Source: Oscillospiraceae bacterium (GTDB taxonomy: Bacteria > Bacillota > Clostridia > Oscillospirales > CAG-272). From it: 64,000 nucleotides of DNA. Below the pieces are notes generated by a model that was given only the letters and a program-made list of their open reading frames with translations, made no database searches and was not told the origin of the DNA. The stretch is from assembly GCA_015065285.1 (NCBI GenBank), contig SVQP01000003.1:1-64000 (forward strand). Direction: 5' to 3'. Both the position numbers and the translations under genes were made by a program. Positions 30,582-39,876 of this stretch are shown in pieces. Numbering within the stretch: the stretch's first letter is position 1; each line of letters begins with the position of its first letter.

Positions 30582-32012
30582 ATGAAAAAGTTTTTGTCTG
30601 TGCTTCTTGTCTGCATCATGCTCGTAGGCGTTATCGCAATGAGCGGCTGTACCGATACTTCCAATGCAGCTAAGCCCAATTTCGAAATGCCTGAGGGTGG
30701 TTACGACGGAAGCGAAGTCACCATCACGTTCTACCACACCATGGGTAGCAACCTCTCCGACGTACTCAACGCATACATCGAAGAGTTCAACAAGATCTAC
30801 CCCAACATCACCATCGTTTCCACCCAGGTTGGCGGTTACGATGACGTGCGTGACACCATCTCTACCGACATCACCGTTGGTAACCAGCCCAACATCGCGT
30901 ACTGCTATCCGGACCACGTAGCTCTGTACAACCTTGCTAAGGCAGTTGTGACTCTGGACACCCTGATCGACAGCGAGATCGAGGTTACCCGTGCAGACGG
31001 CACCACCGAGATCATTGGTCTGACCCAGGCACAGAAGGACGACTTCATCAAGGGTTACTATGAGGAAGGTCAGCAGTTTGGTGACGGTCTGATGTACACC
31101 ATGCCTTTCTCCAAGTCCACCGAGGTTCTGTACTACAACAAGACCTTCTTTGAGGCAAACGGCCTGAGCGTTCCCACCACCTGGGACGAGCTGGAGCAGG
31201 TTTGCGCAAAGATCAAGGAAATCGATCCCACCTGCGTACCTCTGGGCTATGACTCCGAGGCAAACTGGTTCATCACCATGTGCGAGCAGTACGGCTCCGA
31301 TTACACCAGCGCTACCGGCGACCACTTCCTGTTCGACAACGAGCAGAACCGTGCTTTTGTTAAGAAGTTCTCCGAATGGTATGACAAGGGCTACGTAACC
31401 ACTCAGACTCTGTACGGTGCATATACCTCCGGTATGTTTGTTGCACAGGGTGCTGATGAGATCCACAGCTATATGTCCATCGGTTCCTCCGCAGGTGCAA
31501 CCCACCAGCGTCCCGCTAAGGATGACAGCGGCAACTACCCCTTCGAGGTAGGCATCGCTTCCATTCCTCAGGTTGATCCCGCTAACCCCAAGGTTATCTC
31601 TCAGGGTCCCTCCGTATGTATCTTCAAGAAGGACAATCCTCAGGAAGTTATCGCTTCTTGGCTGTTCGTAAAGTACCTGACCACCAGCGTTGAGTTCCAG
31701 GCTGAGTTCTCCATGGCTTCCGGTTACGTTCCGGTTCTCAAGTCTGTTGCAGAGAACGAGACCTACGCTGCATTCCTTGCAAATGCTGACGGTTACAACT
31801 ACGTTTCCGCTCTGTCTGCAAAGGTATGTCTGGATCAGCAGGAAGCTTACTACACCTCTCCTGCATTCAACGGTTCCTCCACTGCTCGTGACCAGGTTGG
31901 CGCTCTGCTGACCAAGTGCTTGGGTTACAAGACCTCTGATGCTAACATTGATGCTCAGATCAAGAAGGCATTTGAAGAGGCTATGACCTACTGCGAATAC
32001 TACGGCGGTTAA
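30582..32012 (+). CDS. ABC solute-binding lipoprotein, family 1 (UgpB/MalE type)
   Basis: 476 residues. Lipobox MSGC (Cys23), then VTITFYHTMGSNLSDVLNAY, which is the start of the binding domain in family 1 proteins, and MPFSKSTEVLYYNKTFFEAN, a hallmark of UgpB-like binders. It captures a sugar, polyol phosphate or related solute for the permeases just upstream. Codon use is very biased to high-expression codons, matching the EF-G-like gene. The neighbouring nuclease-like lipoproteins raise the possibility that the ligand is a nucleic-acid breakdown product. Confidence 0.9.
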   Translation: MKKFLSVLLVCIMLVGVIAMSGCTDTSNAAKPNFEMPEGGYDGSEVTITFYHTMGSNLSDVLNAYIEEFNKIYPNITIVSTQVGGYDDVRDTISTDITVGNQPNIAYCYPDHVALYNLAKAVVTLDTLIDSEIEVTRADGTTEIIGLTQAQKDDFIKGYYEEGQQFGDGLMYTMPFSKSTEVLYYNKTFFEANGLSVPTTWDELEQVCAKIKEIDPTCVPLGYDSEANWFITMCEQYGSDYTSATGDHFLFDNEQNRAFVKKFSEWYDKGYVTTQTLYGAYTSGMFVAQGADEIHSYMSIGSSAGATHQRPAKDDSGNYPFEVGIASIPQVDPANPKVISQGPSVCIFKKDNPQEVIASWLFVKYLTTSVEFQAEFSMASGYVPVLKSVAENETYAAFLANADGYNYVSALSAKVCLDQQEAYYTSPAFNGSSTARDQVGALLTKCLGYKTSDANIDAQIKKAFEEAMTYCEYYGG

Positions 32013-32024
32013 TTACAGGACAAT

Positions 32025-33368
32025 ATGAGAGCACTGAATAGATGGCTTTGCGTGCTTTCGGTGCTTGTTATGGTGCTCGGCTGCATGGCGGGTTGTGACC
32101 AAAACCCGTCAAGCGGCGAGCAGGGTACCGAAGCTCCCGCACAGAATATTGACTTTGCTGCCGAGGTCAAGCTGGATATGGAGTCCAACACCGCAAAGGT
32201 GAAGGTCAACAGCATCCACGCATTTATCGACGGCGATACCACACACTTTGAGGTTCCGACCTCTGTTGCCGAGAACGGCATTCTCAAGGCAAGATACCTT
32301 GCCATCAACACGCCCGAATCCACGGGTAAGATCGAAGAATACGGCAAAACGGCTGCTGCCTTTACCAAGGAAAAGCTGTCCGGCGCATCTTCCATTTACA
32401 TTGAATCCGATGACGCCAACTGGAATCTCGATTCCACCGGCGGTCGTCATCTCGTTTGGGTATGGTACAGAAACTCGGAGGACGAGGAGTACCGTAACCT
32501 GAATATTGAAATTCTCCAGAACGGTCTGGCAATTGCGTCCAACTCTGCACAGAATCGCTACGGTGAAAAGGCAACTGCAGCCATTGCGCAGGCAAAGGCG
32601 CAGAAGCTCAACGTATATTCCGGCAAGAAGGACCCCAATTTCTACTATGGCGAAGCAGTTGAGCTGACGCTCAAGGAGCTGCGCACCAACATCGAAGCCT
32701 ATAACGGTGTAAAGGTCGCCTTCAACGGTGTGATCACCGCAAACGAAGGTCAGGCAGTTTATATCGAGGACTACGATGCAGAAACCAATATGTACTACGG
32801 CATGTACATCTACTACGGCTACGGTCTTTCCGGTGAGGGTCTTGATATCCTCTCGGTTGGCAACGAGGCAAGAATCGTGGGCACCGTCCAGTATTACGAG
32901 GTTGGTGGCACCTATCAGGTCTCGGGCTTGACCTACCGTCAGATGAAGCCGAACGATCCCGGTAACATTCAGAAGCTCAGCGATGGGCATTCTCCCGCAT
33001 ATTTCCCCACCGAGGCGGATACCTTTATCAACGGTAAGGTAGAGATCGAAAGGGAAGATGAGATCGTTGCCATGGATTATGCACAGCTTGCTCAGTCGAC
33101 CTCGATCGAAATGAAGAACCTGGTTGTCAAGAGCATTTATACCACTGTCAGTGATACCAACTCGAACGGCGCTATGACCCTGACTTGCGAAGTCAACGGT
33201 GTTACGGTAGACGTTCGCACTGTCGTTCTTTACGATGAGAACGGAGCGTTGGTGACCGAAGAATATTTTGCAGGCAAGACCATTGACGTTAAGGGCTTGG
33301 TTGATTATTTCAGCGGCTCTTATCAGATCAAGGTACTGTCTTTGGCAAACATCACCATTCATGAATAA
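32025..33368 (+). CDS. lipoprotein with thermonuclease-like domain and OB folds
   Basis: 447 residues. Lipobox MAGC (Cys24). Residues about 55-200 match the staphylococcal nuclease (SNase) fold: SIHAFIDGDT, ARYLAINTPE, GGRHLVWVW and NGLAIAS, then RYGEKATAAIAQAK. The two arginines and the Glu of the active site are present, but the Asp of the usual I-D-x-P-E is Asn here (INTPE). Two OB-like domains follow (about 215-310 and 345-447). Related Firmicute exo-nucleases such as YhcR also combine SNase-type and OB parts. It should sit on the cell surface beside the binding protein encoded 12 bases upstream. Nuclease activity is inferred and may be altered. Confidence 0.78.
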   Translation: MRALNRWLCVLSVLVMVLGCMAGCDQNPSSGEQGTEAPAQNIDFAAEVKLDMESNTAKVKVNSIHAFIDGDTTHFEVPTSVAENGILKARYLAINTPESTGKIEEYGKTAAAFTKEKLSGASSIYIESDDANWNLDSTGGRHLVWVWYRNSEDEEYRNLNIEILQNGLAIASNSAQNRYGEKATAAIAQAKAQKLNVYSGKKDPNFYYGEAVELTLKELRTNIEAYNGVKVAFNGVITANEGQAVYIEDYDAETNMYYGMYIYYGYGLSGEGLDILSVGNEARIVGTVQYYEVGGTYQVSGLTYRQMKPNDPGNIQKLSDGHSPAYFPTEADTFINGKVEIEREDEIVAMDYAQLAQSTSIEMKNLVVKSIYTTVSDTNSNGAMTLTCEVNGVTVDVRTVVLYDENGALVTEEYFAGKTIDVKGLVDYFSGSYQIKVLSLANITIHE

Positions 33369-33388
33369 TTAAAAAGGGGATTACCAAC

Positions 33389-35821
33389 ATGAAAAAGATT
33401 CTTAGTGTCCTCTTGGTTGCAGTTCTGATGCTGGGTGTGCTTGTTGCTTGTAACAACATTCCCTCCACCGGCGAAGAGCCCTCTGCACTGGAAAATGCAA
33501 AGAGCTATCTGCAGACCATGTATAAGGACAAGAACACTACGACCGCCGCTGACTTTGAGCGCGTAGGCGTACTCGTTGTTGACGGTGTAAAGTACACCGT
33601 TACCTGGACTGTTGACGTGACCGAGGGTATCACCATTTCCGTAAGCGAAGATGGTAAGACCGTTCACTTCGACGTTGACGAGGAATCCTCCAAGGAGATT
33701 CCTTACACTCTGACCGCTACCATTTCCGATGCAGAAGGTCAGACCATTGCGCTTGAGTTTAAGTACACCATTCCTAAGTTTGCTGTAACCTCCTTTGCAG
33801 ACTACATGGCTGCTAAGGAAGGCGACACTGTTGTTGTTGAGGGTATTGTAGTTGGTATCAACTCCAAGGCTGCAGGCAACACCAGAAACCACCTGTTCAT
33901 TATGGACGAATCCGGCGTAGGCGGCTACTACTCCTACCAGATGGAGGCTGACCCCGTTGCTGATCTGGGCATCGCGGTTGGTATGACCGTTCGCGTAGCC
34001 GGTCCCGTATCTCCTTACAACGGCATGCAGGAAATCAAGGGCGGCGTTGCAACCGTGCTTGACACCAACGTCAAGGAGTTCGCTCCCGTTGATATCACCG
34101 AAAAGTGGGTTGAGGGCACTGACTTCAACCAGTTCGTAGCACTGCCCGTAGTTGTAAAGGGTGTTACCCTTGGCGGCCAGGAGCTTGCTAATGCTACCAG
34201 CCAGTATCTGTTCTTCAGCCTCAACGGTGTTGAGGGCTACGTAAGAACCTACGTAACCGATTTCCCCACCACGCTCAAGGCAGAGGACAAGGGCACCATT
34301 GATGCAGCACACGCTGAAAAGTTCGGCTACGTTGCTGACGTTACCGGTATCCTGATCACCTACTCCGGCAAGCCCTACCTGATTCCTACCTCTGTAGATT
34401 GCTTCTACAACGTTACTCTCCCCGAGAGAAACGATGCTGAAAAGGTTGCTTTTGAAAAGGAAAACCTCAGCTTTGCTACCACCATCTCCAAGGGCGGTGA
34501 AATGGATCTTCCCGGCGCTGCTACTTACAGTGACGTAGTTTCCATCACTTGGGAATCCAACAGCGAGCTGGCTGTTGTCAACGGCAACAAGCTCAACATC
34601 ACCATTCCCACCGAAACCGCTACCATCAAGCTGACCGCTACCATTACCTGCGGTGAGGCTACCGGTACCAAGGAATTCGAAGTTAAGATCCTTGCAGGCA
34701 GCATGACCTACGAGCAGATCGTTGACGCAGCTTACGGTCTGGCAGTAGGTGAGGCTCTGGAAGGCACTTACCGTCTGTTTGGTGTGATCACCAGCGTTGA
34801 TACCGCTTGGAGCGATCAGTACTCCAATATCACCGTTACCATTCAGGTTGGTGATAAGGCTGACAAGCCGATCCAGTGCTTCCGTCTGAAGGGCGATGGC
34901 GCTAAGGACCTCAAGGTTGGCGACGCTATTACTGTTGACGGTGTTCTGAAGAACTACAACGGCAAGATCGAATTTGACGCAGGTTGCCAGCTCGTAGGCA
35001 TGGGCGAGGTTGTATCTCAGGGTGCAATCCTTGACATCGCATACGCACTGCAGCCCGGTGAGGTCACCGAGGAATCCTACACCCTGACCGGTGTGATCTC
35101 CTCCGTTGATACTCCCTGGAGCGATCAGTACTCCAACATCACCGTTACCATCATTGTTGACGGTAACACCGAAAAGCCCATGATGTGCTTCCGCCTGAAG
35201 GGCGAGGGCGCTCAGGGTCTGAAGGTTGGCGATACCATTACCGTAACCGGTACCTTCACCAACTACAATGGCACCATCGAGTTCAACGCAGGTTGCACGC
35301 TTGATAAGCTGGTTCCCGGTGAGGGCGGCGAGCAGGGCGGTGAAGAGCAGCAGCCCGTAGGCGACGTTACCACCAATGCAGGCGTTGAGATCAAGGAAGG
35401 CGTTGCATACCTGATGTCCATGAACCAGGTAACCAACGGTCATACCGTTTACGTTTGCGGCGGTATCGATCAGGACAGATATCTTGTTACCTCTACCGAT
35501 AAGGCAGCAGCTCTGCAGATCTTTGTTGAAAAGACCGATGCAGGTTACAAGTTCTACACCACCATTGACGGTGCTAAGAAGTACATCAACGTAACCACCA
35601 ACGATGCAGGCAAGACCGCTGTTCTGTATCAGGATACTTGCACCAGCGTATACAAGTACGTTTCCGAAACCAACATTTGGGTAACCACCCTTGACGGTCA
35701 GGACAAGTACCTCGGCTCTTACCAGAGCTTCGATACCATCAGCGCTTCCAACACCAGCTATATCAATGCCGGCAACACCGGTGTTTCCCAGTTCCCCCTG
35801 GAGCTGATCGTAGCTGAATAA
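33389..35821 (+). CDS. large OB-fold/Ig-like surface lipoprotein
   Basis: 810 residues, lipobox LVAC. Order: N-terminal beta domain (about 30-125), OB-like domain (130-270, VVVEGIVVGINS and NHLFIMDESGVGGYYSYQ), bacterial Ig-like domain (about 345-435, ITWESNSELAVVNGNKLNI), two near-identical OB-fold repeats (about 438-545 and 548-645) each with WSDQYSNITVTI and CFRLKG, and a C-terminal beta domain (about 665-810). OB folds of this type are seen in surface nucleic-acid-binding and YhcR-like proteins. No catalytic motif is visible, so a capture role is inferred. Highly biased codons suggest abundant protein. Last gene of the operon. Confidence 0.68.
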   Translation: MKKILSVLLVAVLMLGVLVACNNIPSTGEEPSALENAKSYLQTMYKDKNTTTAADFERVGVLVVDGVKYTVTWTVDVTEGITISVSEDGKTVHFDVDEESSKEIPYTLTATISDAEGQTIALEFKYTIPKFAVTSFADYMAAKEGDTVVVEGIVVGINSKAAGNTRNHLFIMDESGVGGYYSYQMEADPVADLGIAVGMTVRVAGPVSPYNGMQEIKGGVATVLDTNVKEFAPVDITEKWVEGTDFNQFVALPVVVKGVTLGGQELANATSQYLFFSLNGVEGYVRTYVTDFPTTLKAEDKGTIDAAHAEKFGYVADVTGILITYSGKPYLIPTSVDCFYNVTLPERNDAEKVAFEKENLSFATTISKGGEMDLPGAATYSDVVSITWESNSELAVVNGNKLNITIPTETATIKLTATITCGEATGTKEFEVKILAGSMTYEQIVDAAYGLAVGEALEGTYRLFGVITSVDTAWSDQYSNITVTIQVGDKADKPIQCFRLKGDGAKDLKVGDAITVDGVLKNYNGKIEFDAGCQLVGMGEVVSQGAILDIAYALQPGEVTEESYTLTGVISSVDTPWSDQYSNITVTIIVDGNTEKPMMCFRLKGEGAQGLKVGDTITVTGTFTNYNGTIEFNAGCTLDKLVPGEGGEQGGEEQQPVGDVTTNAGVEIKEGVAYLMSMNQVTNGHTVYVCGGIDQDRYLVTSTDKAAALQIFVEKTDAGYKFYTTIDGAKKYINVTTNDAGKTAVLYQDTCTSVYKYVSETNIWVTTLDGQDKYLGSYQSFDTISASNTSYINAGNTGVSQFPLELIVAE
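34704..35310 (+). repeat. tandem duplicated OB-domain segment
   Basis: Two consecutive domain copies of about 105 residues, starting near 34704 and 35024. They share long identical stretches at base level, for example around GGAGCGATCAGTACTCCAA, and equal domain spacing. This is a coding duplication, not a mobile repeat. Confidence 0.7.
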
Positions 35822-35834
35822 GAAAAGCTAAAAC

Positions 35835-35866
35835 AAAAAGCGATGCACCTCGGTGCATCGCTTTTT
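35835..35866 (+). terminator. terminator of the ABC/lipoprotein operon
   Basis: AAAAAGCGATGCACC pairs with GGTGCATCGCTTTTT around TC. Confidence 0.92.
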
Positions 35867-35904
35867 GTTTATGTAGGGCAGGGATCTGTTTATGTTCGGG
35901 CATC

Positions 35905-35934
35905 AAACAAAAGGGCGGATTGTATATCCGCCCC
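35905..35934 (-). terminator. terminator of the dNTPase-DHH-surE operon
   Basis: On the minus strand GGGCGGAT-ATACA-ATCCGCCC, then TTTTGTTTG. Confidence 0.88.
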
Positions 35935-35942
35935 AAACTTTT

Positions 35943-36668
35943 TTATTGATTCAAATATCCCGAAAGCTTTTTGAACACGGTCATGTTGGTGCGGTCAGAC
36001 TGCAAAGGAGTTACGGAGATATAGCCGTTCATGACGCAGTCGGTATCCAGCTCCAGATTTTCGGTGTTCTCGAAAATAAATTGTCCTACCTGCTGATAGG
36101 TGCCGTTGCCGTTGTCCACCCACTCGTCGGAATACTTTGCCTGACCCTGACGGGTGATGCGGATGCCCTGAGGATTCTCGGGAATGTTAACGTTGTAGAG
36201 ATTGTTCTGCGCAAAGAGATTATTGCGCTCAAAGAACTTGAACACGTAGTCCAGCTGCTCCAAAGCACCTGCCAGCGTTGCGGGATCGGTGGAGAGCGCC
36301 AAGCCTCTGTGACCCTGCGCGGCAGCCTCATAGATGGCACCCACCGTGCCGGAATACACAATATCCTGCCCGATGTTGTAGCCGCGATTGATGCCCGAAA
36401 TGACCAGATCGTATTGTTCGCCAAGACCGATGATGCCCCAGCGCACGCAGTCGGCAGGGGTGGAATCCACGGCATAAGCGGTAGTTTGGGGGCAGAGATC
36501 GTATTTGGTCACAGCAATGGGGTGGAAAATATCAATGCCGTGGCTCTTGCCGCTTTGCTCATACAGAGGGGCAACCGTGGTGACCTCGCCGTATTTAGAT
36601 GCCCATTTGACCAGAGAGATCAAGCCCTCGGCTTTGATGCCGTCGTCGTTTGTAATCAGAATTTTCAT
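35943..36668 (-). CDS. surE: 5'/3'-nucleotidase SurE
   Basis: 241 residues. ILITNDDGIKAEG at the N-terminus gives the Asp-Asp metal ligands, APLYEQSGKSHGI the Ser-containing loop, and VISGINRGYNIGQDIVYSGTVG the Asn metal ligand and signature. SurE removes phosphate from nucleoside 5'- and 3'-monophosphates and short polyphosphate. It overlaps the DHH gene upstream by four bases. As last gene of an operon with two nanoRNase-like proteins and a dNTPase, it would turn the released NMPs and dNMPs into nucleosides. Confidence 0.94.
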   Translation of the reverse strand: MKILITNDDGIKAEGLISLVKWASKYGEVTTVAPLYEQSGKSHGIDIFHPIAVTKYDLCPQTTAYAVDSTPADCVRWGIIGLGEQYDLVISGINRGYNIGQDIVYSGTVGAIYEAAAQGHRGLALSTDPATLAGALEQLDYVFKFFERNNLFAQNNLYNVNIPENPQGIRITRQGQAKYSDEWVDNGNGTYQQVGQFIFENTENLELDTDCVMNGYISVTPLQSDRTNMTVFKKLSGYLNQ

Positions 36669-37636
36669 AACCAGCCCTCGTTTTCGGATTTGTATTTTGC
36701 CAAGGTTGCATCAGCCTCGTCGACCAGTGCCTTGACCTCTTTTTTGCTGTAAACCGTAGCACCGCTTGCACATGCGTGACCACCACCGTGATAACGCTCG
36801 GCAATCTGATTGACCGTGACAAAGCGCGAACGCAAACGCACGCGGGTCTCGGTCTCGTGCTCAATAAAGATCATCCAGATCAAGCTGCCCTTGATCGAAT
36901 CCAGAAGGGAAACAGCAGCCGCTGCTTGCTCATGCGTCAAGCCAAACTTTTCCATGGTGGCGCGGCTGATATACAGATATGCTACGCCCGCAGGGGTGAC
37001 CTTGACGTTTTTATACACAAAGGATTTGAAGGAAAAGGACTCCATGTCCTGCAGGTACAGATGTGCGTAAAGCACCTCGGTGTCAATGCCCACGTCCAGC
37101 AGCATGCCTGCCATGCGCATAGTGTCGCCCGAAACGCAGCTGAAGCGGAAGCGACCCGAGTCGGTGACCATTCCGGTATACAGGTAGGTAGCCGCCTCTT
37201 TGTTGATCTTGAGCTCGTCCTTGAAGGTGTAATAGAACTTTGCCACCATCTCGCAAACCGAGGACGCCTCCTCCTCGACCCAGAGAATGTCACCGTAAGG
37301 GTTGACGTTGATATGGTGGTCGATCTTGATCAGCTCGCGGCACAGCGCGTATTTGGGATTGGAGATACGCCCCTCGTTACCGGTGTCCAGCACGATGCCC
37401 AAGGCGCCCTCGTATAAAGAATCGTCCACAGGCGCGTCGTCCTCGCCCAAAAAGGCAAGGTAGTCGGCATGCTCACCGTCGGTCAGAATCACCTGTTTTT
37501 CGGGCCAGGTCTGCAGAATGATCTCCTTAAGGCCCTTGGTTGCACCCACGCAGTCACCGTCGTTGCGCACGTGACGGAACAGCATGATGCGATCGTATTG
37601 CTTGATTTTATTCAGAATTTGCTGTAATACTTCCAT
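36665..37636 (-). CDS. DHH/DHHA1 phosphoesterase, second tandem copy
   Basis: 323 residues. Motif I is altered from the usual H-x-x-P-D-G-D to FRHVRNDGDCVGA (His22, Asp26, Asp28 kept, Pro changed), then IVLDTGNEG, KIDHHINV and the DHHA1 motif YHGGGHACASGATV. Metal ligands are intact, so nanoRNase or pAp/pGpG phosphatase activity is likely. It is a paralogue of the adjoining protein at 37640, with three bases between the genes. The changed motif I may mean another substrate length. Confidence 0.88.
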   Translation of the reverse strand: MEVLQQILNKIKQYDRIMLFRHVRNDGDCVGATKGLKEIILQTWPEKQVILTDGEHADYLAFLGEDDAPVDDSLYEGALGIVLDTGNEGRISNPKYALCRELIKIDHHINVNPYGDILWVEEEASSVCEMVAKFYYTFKDELKINKEAATYLYTGMVTDSGRFRFSCVSGDTMRMAGMLLDVGIDTEVLYAHLYLQDMESFSFKSFVYKNVKVTPAGVAYLYISRATMEKFGLTHEQAAAAVSLLDSIKGSLIWMIFIEHETETRVRLRSRFVTVNQIAERYHGGGHACASGATVYSKKEVKALVDEADATLAKYKSENEGWL

Positions 37637-37639
37637 TTT

Positions 37640-38581
37640 TTACTGTCCTTTCTCTGCCAGAGCATCCAGATCTGCAAGCATCTGCATTGCAGTTTCACGG
37701 TCCTTGACCGTAGCACCGCTTGCCTTGATATGACCGCCGCCGCCATACTTGACCGCAATGGCATTGATATTGTGCATGCCGGAGCGCAGCTCGCACAGCA
37801 CGCCCTCATCGGTTTCTGTAAAGTTGACCCAGATATTCACACCGCGGATCTCGCCCATGGTGTTGACCATGCCGCGCGAAACCGTAAAGGAATCAGCGCC
37901 CGTGGCTGCCAGCTCCTCCTTGGTAGTGTATATGTAGCCAACGTTGTGCTCGGTGAATTGGATCTTGAGCACGAACGAGGCACGCAGACGGATAAAGGAA
38001 AAATCATCCGCGTACAGATTGCGGTAAATGTCGTTGGTATCAAAGGGATGCGATTTGAGGAAGGAGGCAAGACGGAAGGTGTTTGCGCTGGTAGAATCGT
38101 AGCGGAAACGACCCGAGTCGGTCACCATACCGGTATAAAGCGACTTGGCTGCAAGAGGGGAGAGGGTCAGACCGCTCTCCATGGCAAATTCGGTGATCAG
38201 ACCGCAGCAGCTTTCATAAGAGCTGTCGGTTACCTCCACGTCCGCAATGGTTTCCACAAATAAATGGTGGTCAATGCGCGCGGATACGTGGGCTGTGGTA
38301 TAGCGCATATCACTGATCAGCGCTTTGGCAGAGGTGTCAAGCACAATGGCAAGTGCGTCGCGGTATTCTTGGTCCGCCACCTCGTCCATAATGCTGTCCT
38401 CCATGAAAGCAAAGCGCTTGGCAGGGTCACCCACCACAAGCACACGTTTTTCGGGAAAGTTTTCCTTAATGATGTGCTTCAGACCAATCTGGCTGCCCAT
38501 CGCGTCACCGTCGGGATTGGTGTGACGGTGAATGATGATGGTATCATGGCAGCGGATCTGCTCTAAGATTTTTTCAAACAT
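37640..38581 (-). CDS. DHH/DHHA1 phosphoesterase, first tandem copy (NrnA-like)
   Basis: 313 residues. Standard motif I IHRHTNPDGDAMGSQ, IVLDTSAKA, RIDHHLFV and KYGGGGHIKASGATV. The protein is of the NrnA/MgpA type that cleaves 2-5 nt oligonucleotides or pAp. Together with 36665 and the rbfA-linked nrnA at 19807 the window encodes three such enzymes. The two tandem copies here lie between a dNTPase and surE, all on nucleotide breakdown. Confidence 0.9.
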   Translation of the reverse strand: MFEKILEQIRCHDTIIIHRHTNPDGDAMGSQIGLKHIIKENFPEKRVLVVGDPAKRFAFMEDSIMDEVADQEYRDALAIVLDTSAKALISDMRYTTAHVSARIDHHLFVETIADVEVTDSSYESCCGLITEFAMESGLTLSPLAAKSLYTGMVTDSGRFRYDSTSANTFRLASFLKSHPFDTNDIYRNLYADDFSFIRLRASFVLKIQFTEHNVGYIYTTKEELAATGADSFTVSRGMVNTMGEIRGVNIWVNFTETDEGVLCELRSGMHNINAIAVKYGGGGHIKASGATVKDRETAMQMLADLDALAEKGQ

Positions 38582-38599
38582 ATCTATCTCCTTAAAAAT

Positions 38600-39799
38600 T
38601 TAATCAAAGTAGCCTGTGTATTCCACCTTCAGCGTGCTGTTGGGGAACAGGTAATGATGCAGATCCACAAAATAGGATTCCGTCATGCTGGCAATATAGT
38701 CCACCACGATCTGATTGGGCTCCGCGCTTTCATAGGGGCGGGAGCGCTTGTAATGGACCTTGTTGAGGTAGTTGATGTGGTGCGTGTAGATGGGGGCATT
38801 CTTGTTGCCCGCGCGCAGATCATCCAGGCATTGCCCGTAGATCTCTGCCATCATGGGCTTGGCGGTGTGCTCCAGATTTGCACGGGGAGCGGCATAGTTG
38901 TAGATCATGCGATAGTTGGCAGCCTTGGAATCCACCAGCGCCTTGAAATGACGCTTGTCCAGCCCGATGTAAGGCTTTGCGTAGCTGTTTTCGATGATGT
39001 TGACCACCAGATTGTTGATGATCTCTGCGTTGATCGAGCCAATATCCTCATTGAAAAAGGCGGATTCGGGGGTCAGCCCCGCGCGGTCGGCATCCTGTCT
39101 GTCCTTGCCAAGATAGGCAATGATGTCCGAGATGCGCACCACGATTGCTTCCAGCGATCCGGGGAGAATGGTGTTGGCATAACCGGGCTCTGTGTAGCAG
39201 CGCTCGATCATGCGATCAAATTCCTCAAAGCTGTCAATTGGCTGCGGCTCGTACTGCATCATCTCCACCTCACCGTTGTGGGTGGCAATGCCATGCAACG
39301 TTTGCAGGCTGATATTATAGGGGAACATTTCATCCAGCACGCGAACGGAGTGCACGTTGTGGAAGAAAAAGCGCCCGGTGTGCTGATGGTACAACTCGCA
39401 AAGATAAGCTTCGCCCGAATGCGCAAAGGGCGGGTGACCGATATCGTGCCCAAGCGCGATCGCCTCGATCAGATCAAGGTTGAGCCCCAGTGCAGCTCCA
39501 ATGGTGCGCGCAATGCGGGAAACCAGCTGCACGTGCAGGCTGCGACGGGTGATGTCGTCGTTTTTGATCAGCGAGAACACCTGTGTTTTGCCGGTATAGC
39601 GGTTATAAAAGGGGCAGTGCAGGATCTTATCAATATCGTGTACAAAGGGCGGGCGCCAGACGCTTGCGCTGTCCGAAGAGACGCATTTTCTGCGAATGAC
39701 GCTGCTGTTTTCATATCCAATTCGCAGAGTGCTACCCTCAAGCCTGTCCTGCACAATATTGGCAGCCACAGCAGGGGAAAGGGTTTCGTATTTCGGCAT
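38600..39799 (-). CDS. dgt: HD-domain deoxynucleoside triphosphate triphosphohydrolase
   Basis: 399 residues. TRRSLHVQLVSRIARTIG carries the first His/Arg of the HD site, ALGHDIGHPPFAHSGE holds the His-Asp metal pair, and later THNGEVE and VVRISDIIAYLGKD complete the family pattern. Such enzymes release triphosphate from dNTPs and control the dNTP pool. It starts the operon dNTPase-DHH-DHH-surE, with its own consensus promoter at 39848. The protein is in the Firmicute branch, not the E. coli Dgt branch, so base preference cannot be told. Confidence 0.88.
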   Translation of the reverse strand: MPKYETLSPAVAANIVQDRLEGSTLRIGYENSSVIRRKCVSSDSASVWRPPFVHDIDKILHCPFYNRYTGKTQVFSLIKNDDITRRSLHVQLVSRIARTIGAALGLNLDLIEAIALGHDIGHPPFAHSGEAYLCELYHQHTGRFFFHNVHSVRVLDEMFPYNISLQTLHGIATHNGEVEMMQYEPQPIDSFEEFDRMIERCYTEPGYANTILPGSLEAIVVRISDIIAYLGKDRQDADRAGLTPESAFFNEDIGSINAEIINNLVVNIIENSYAKPYIGLDKRHFKALVDSKAANYRMIYNYAAPRANLEHTAKPMMAEIYGQCLDDLRAGNKNAPIYTHHINYLNKVHYKRSRPYESAEPNQIVVDYIASMTESYFVDLHHYLFPNSTLKVEYTGYFD

Positions 39800-39847
39800 A
39801 TATACCTCGTAAATCTATCTGAAAATTTTGAGTGTGCTTAACATATC

Positions 39848-39876
39848 ATTATACTATAAAAAGGTGCAAATTGCAA
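39848..39876 (-). promoter_or_regulatory. promoter of the dNTPase operon
   Basis: On the minus strand TTGCAA (39876-39871), 17 bases, TATAAT (39853-39848). Confidence 0.78.

Noticed and set aside
33359-35443. A 694-codon minus-strand open frame across the OB-fold lipoprotein
   Set aside because: Antisense shadow of a gene with extreme codon bias; it has no signal peptide or domain.
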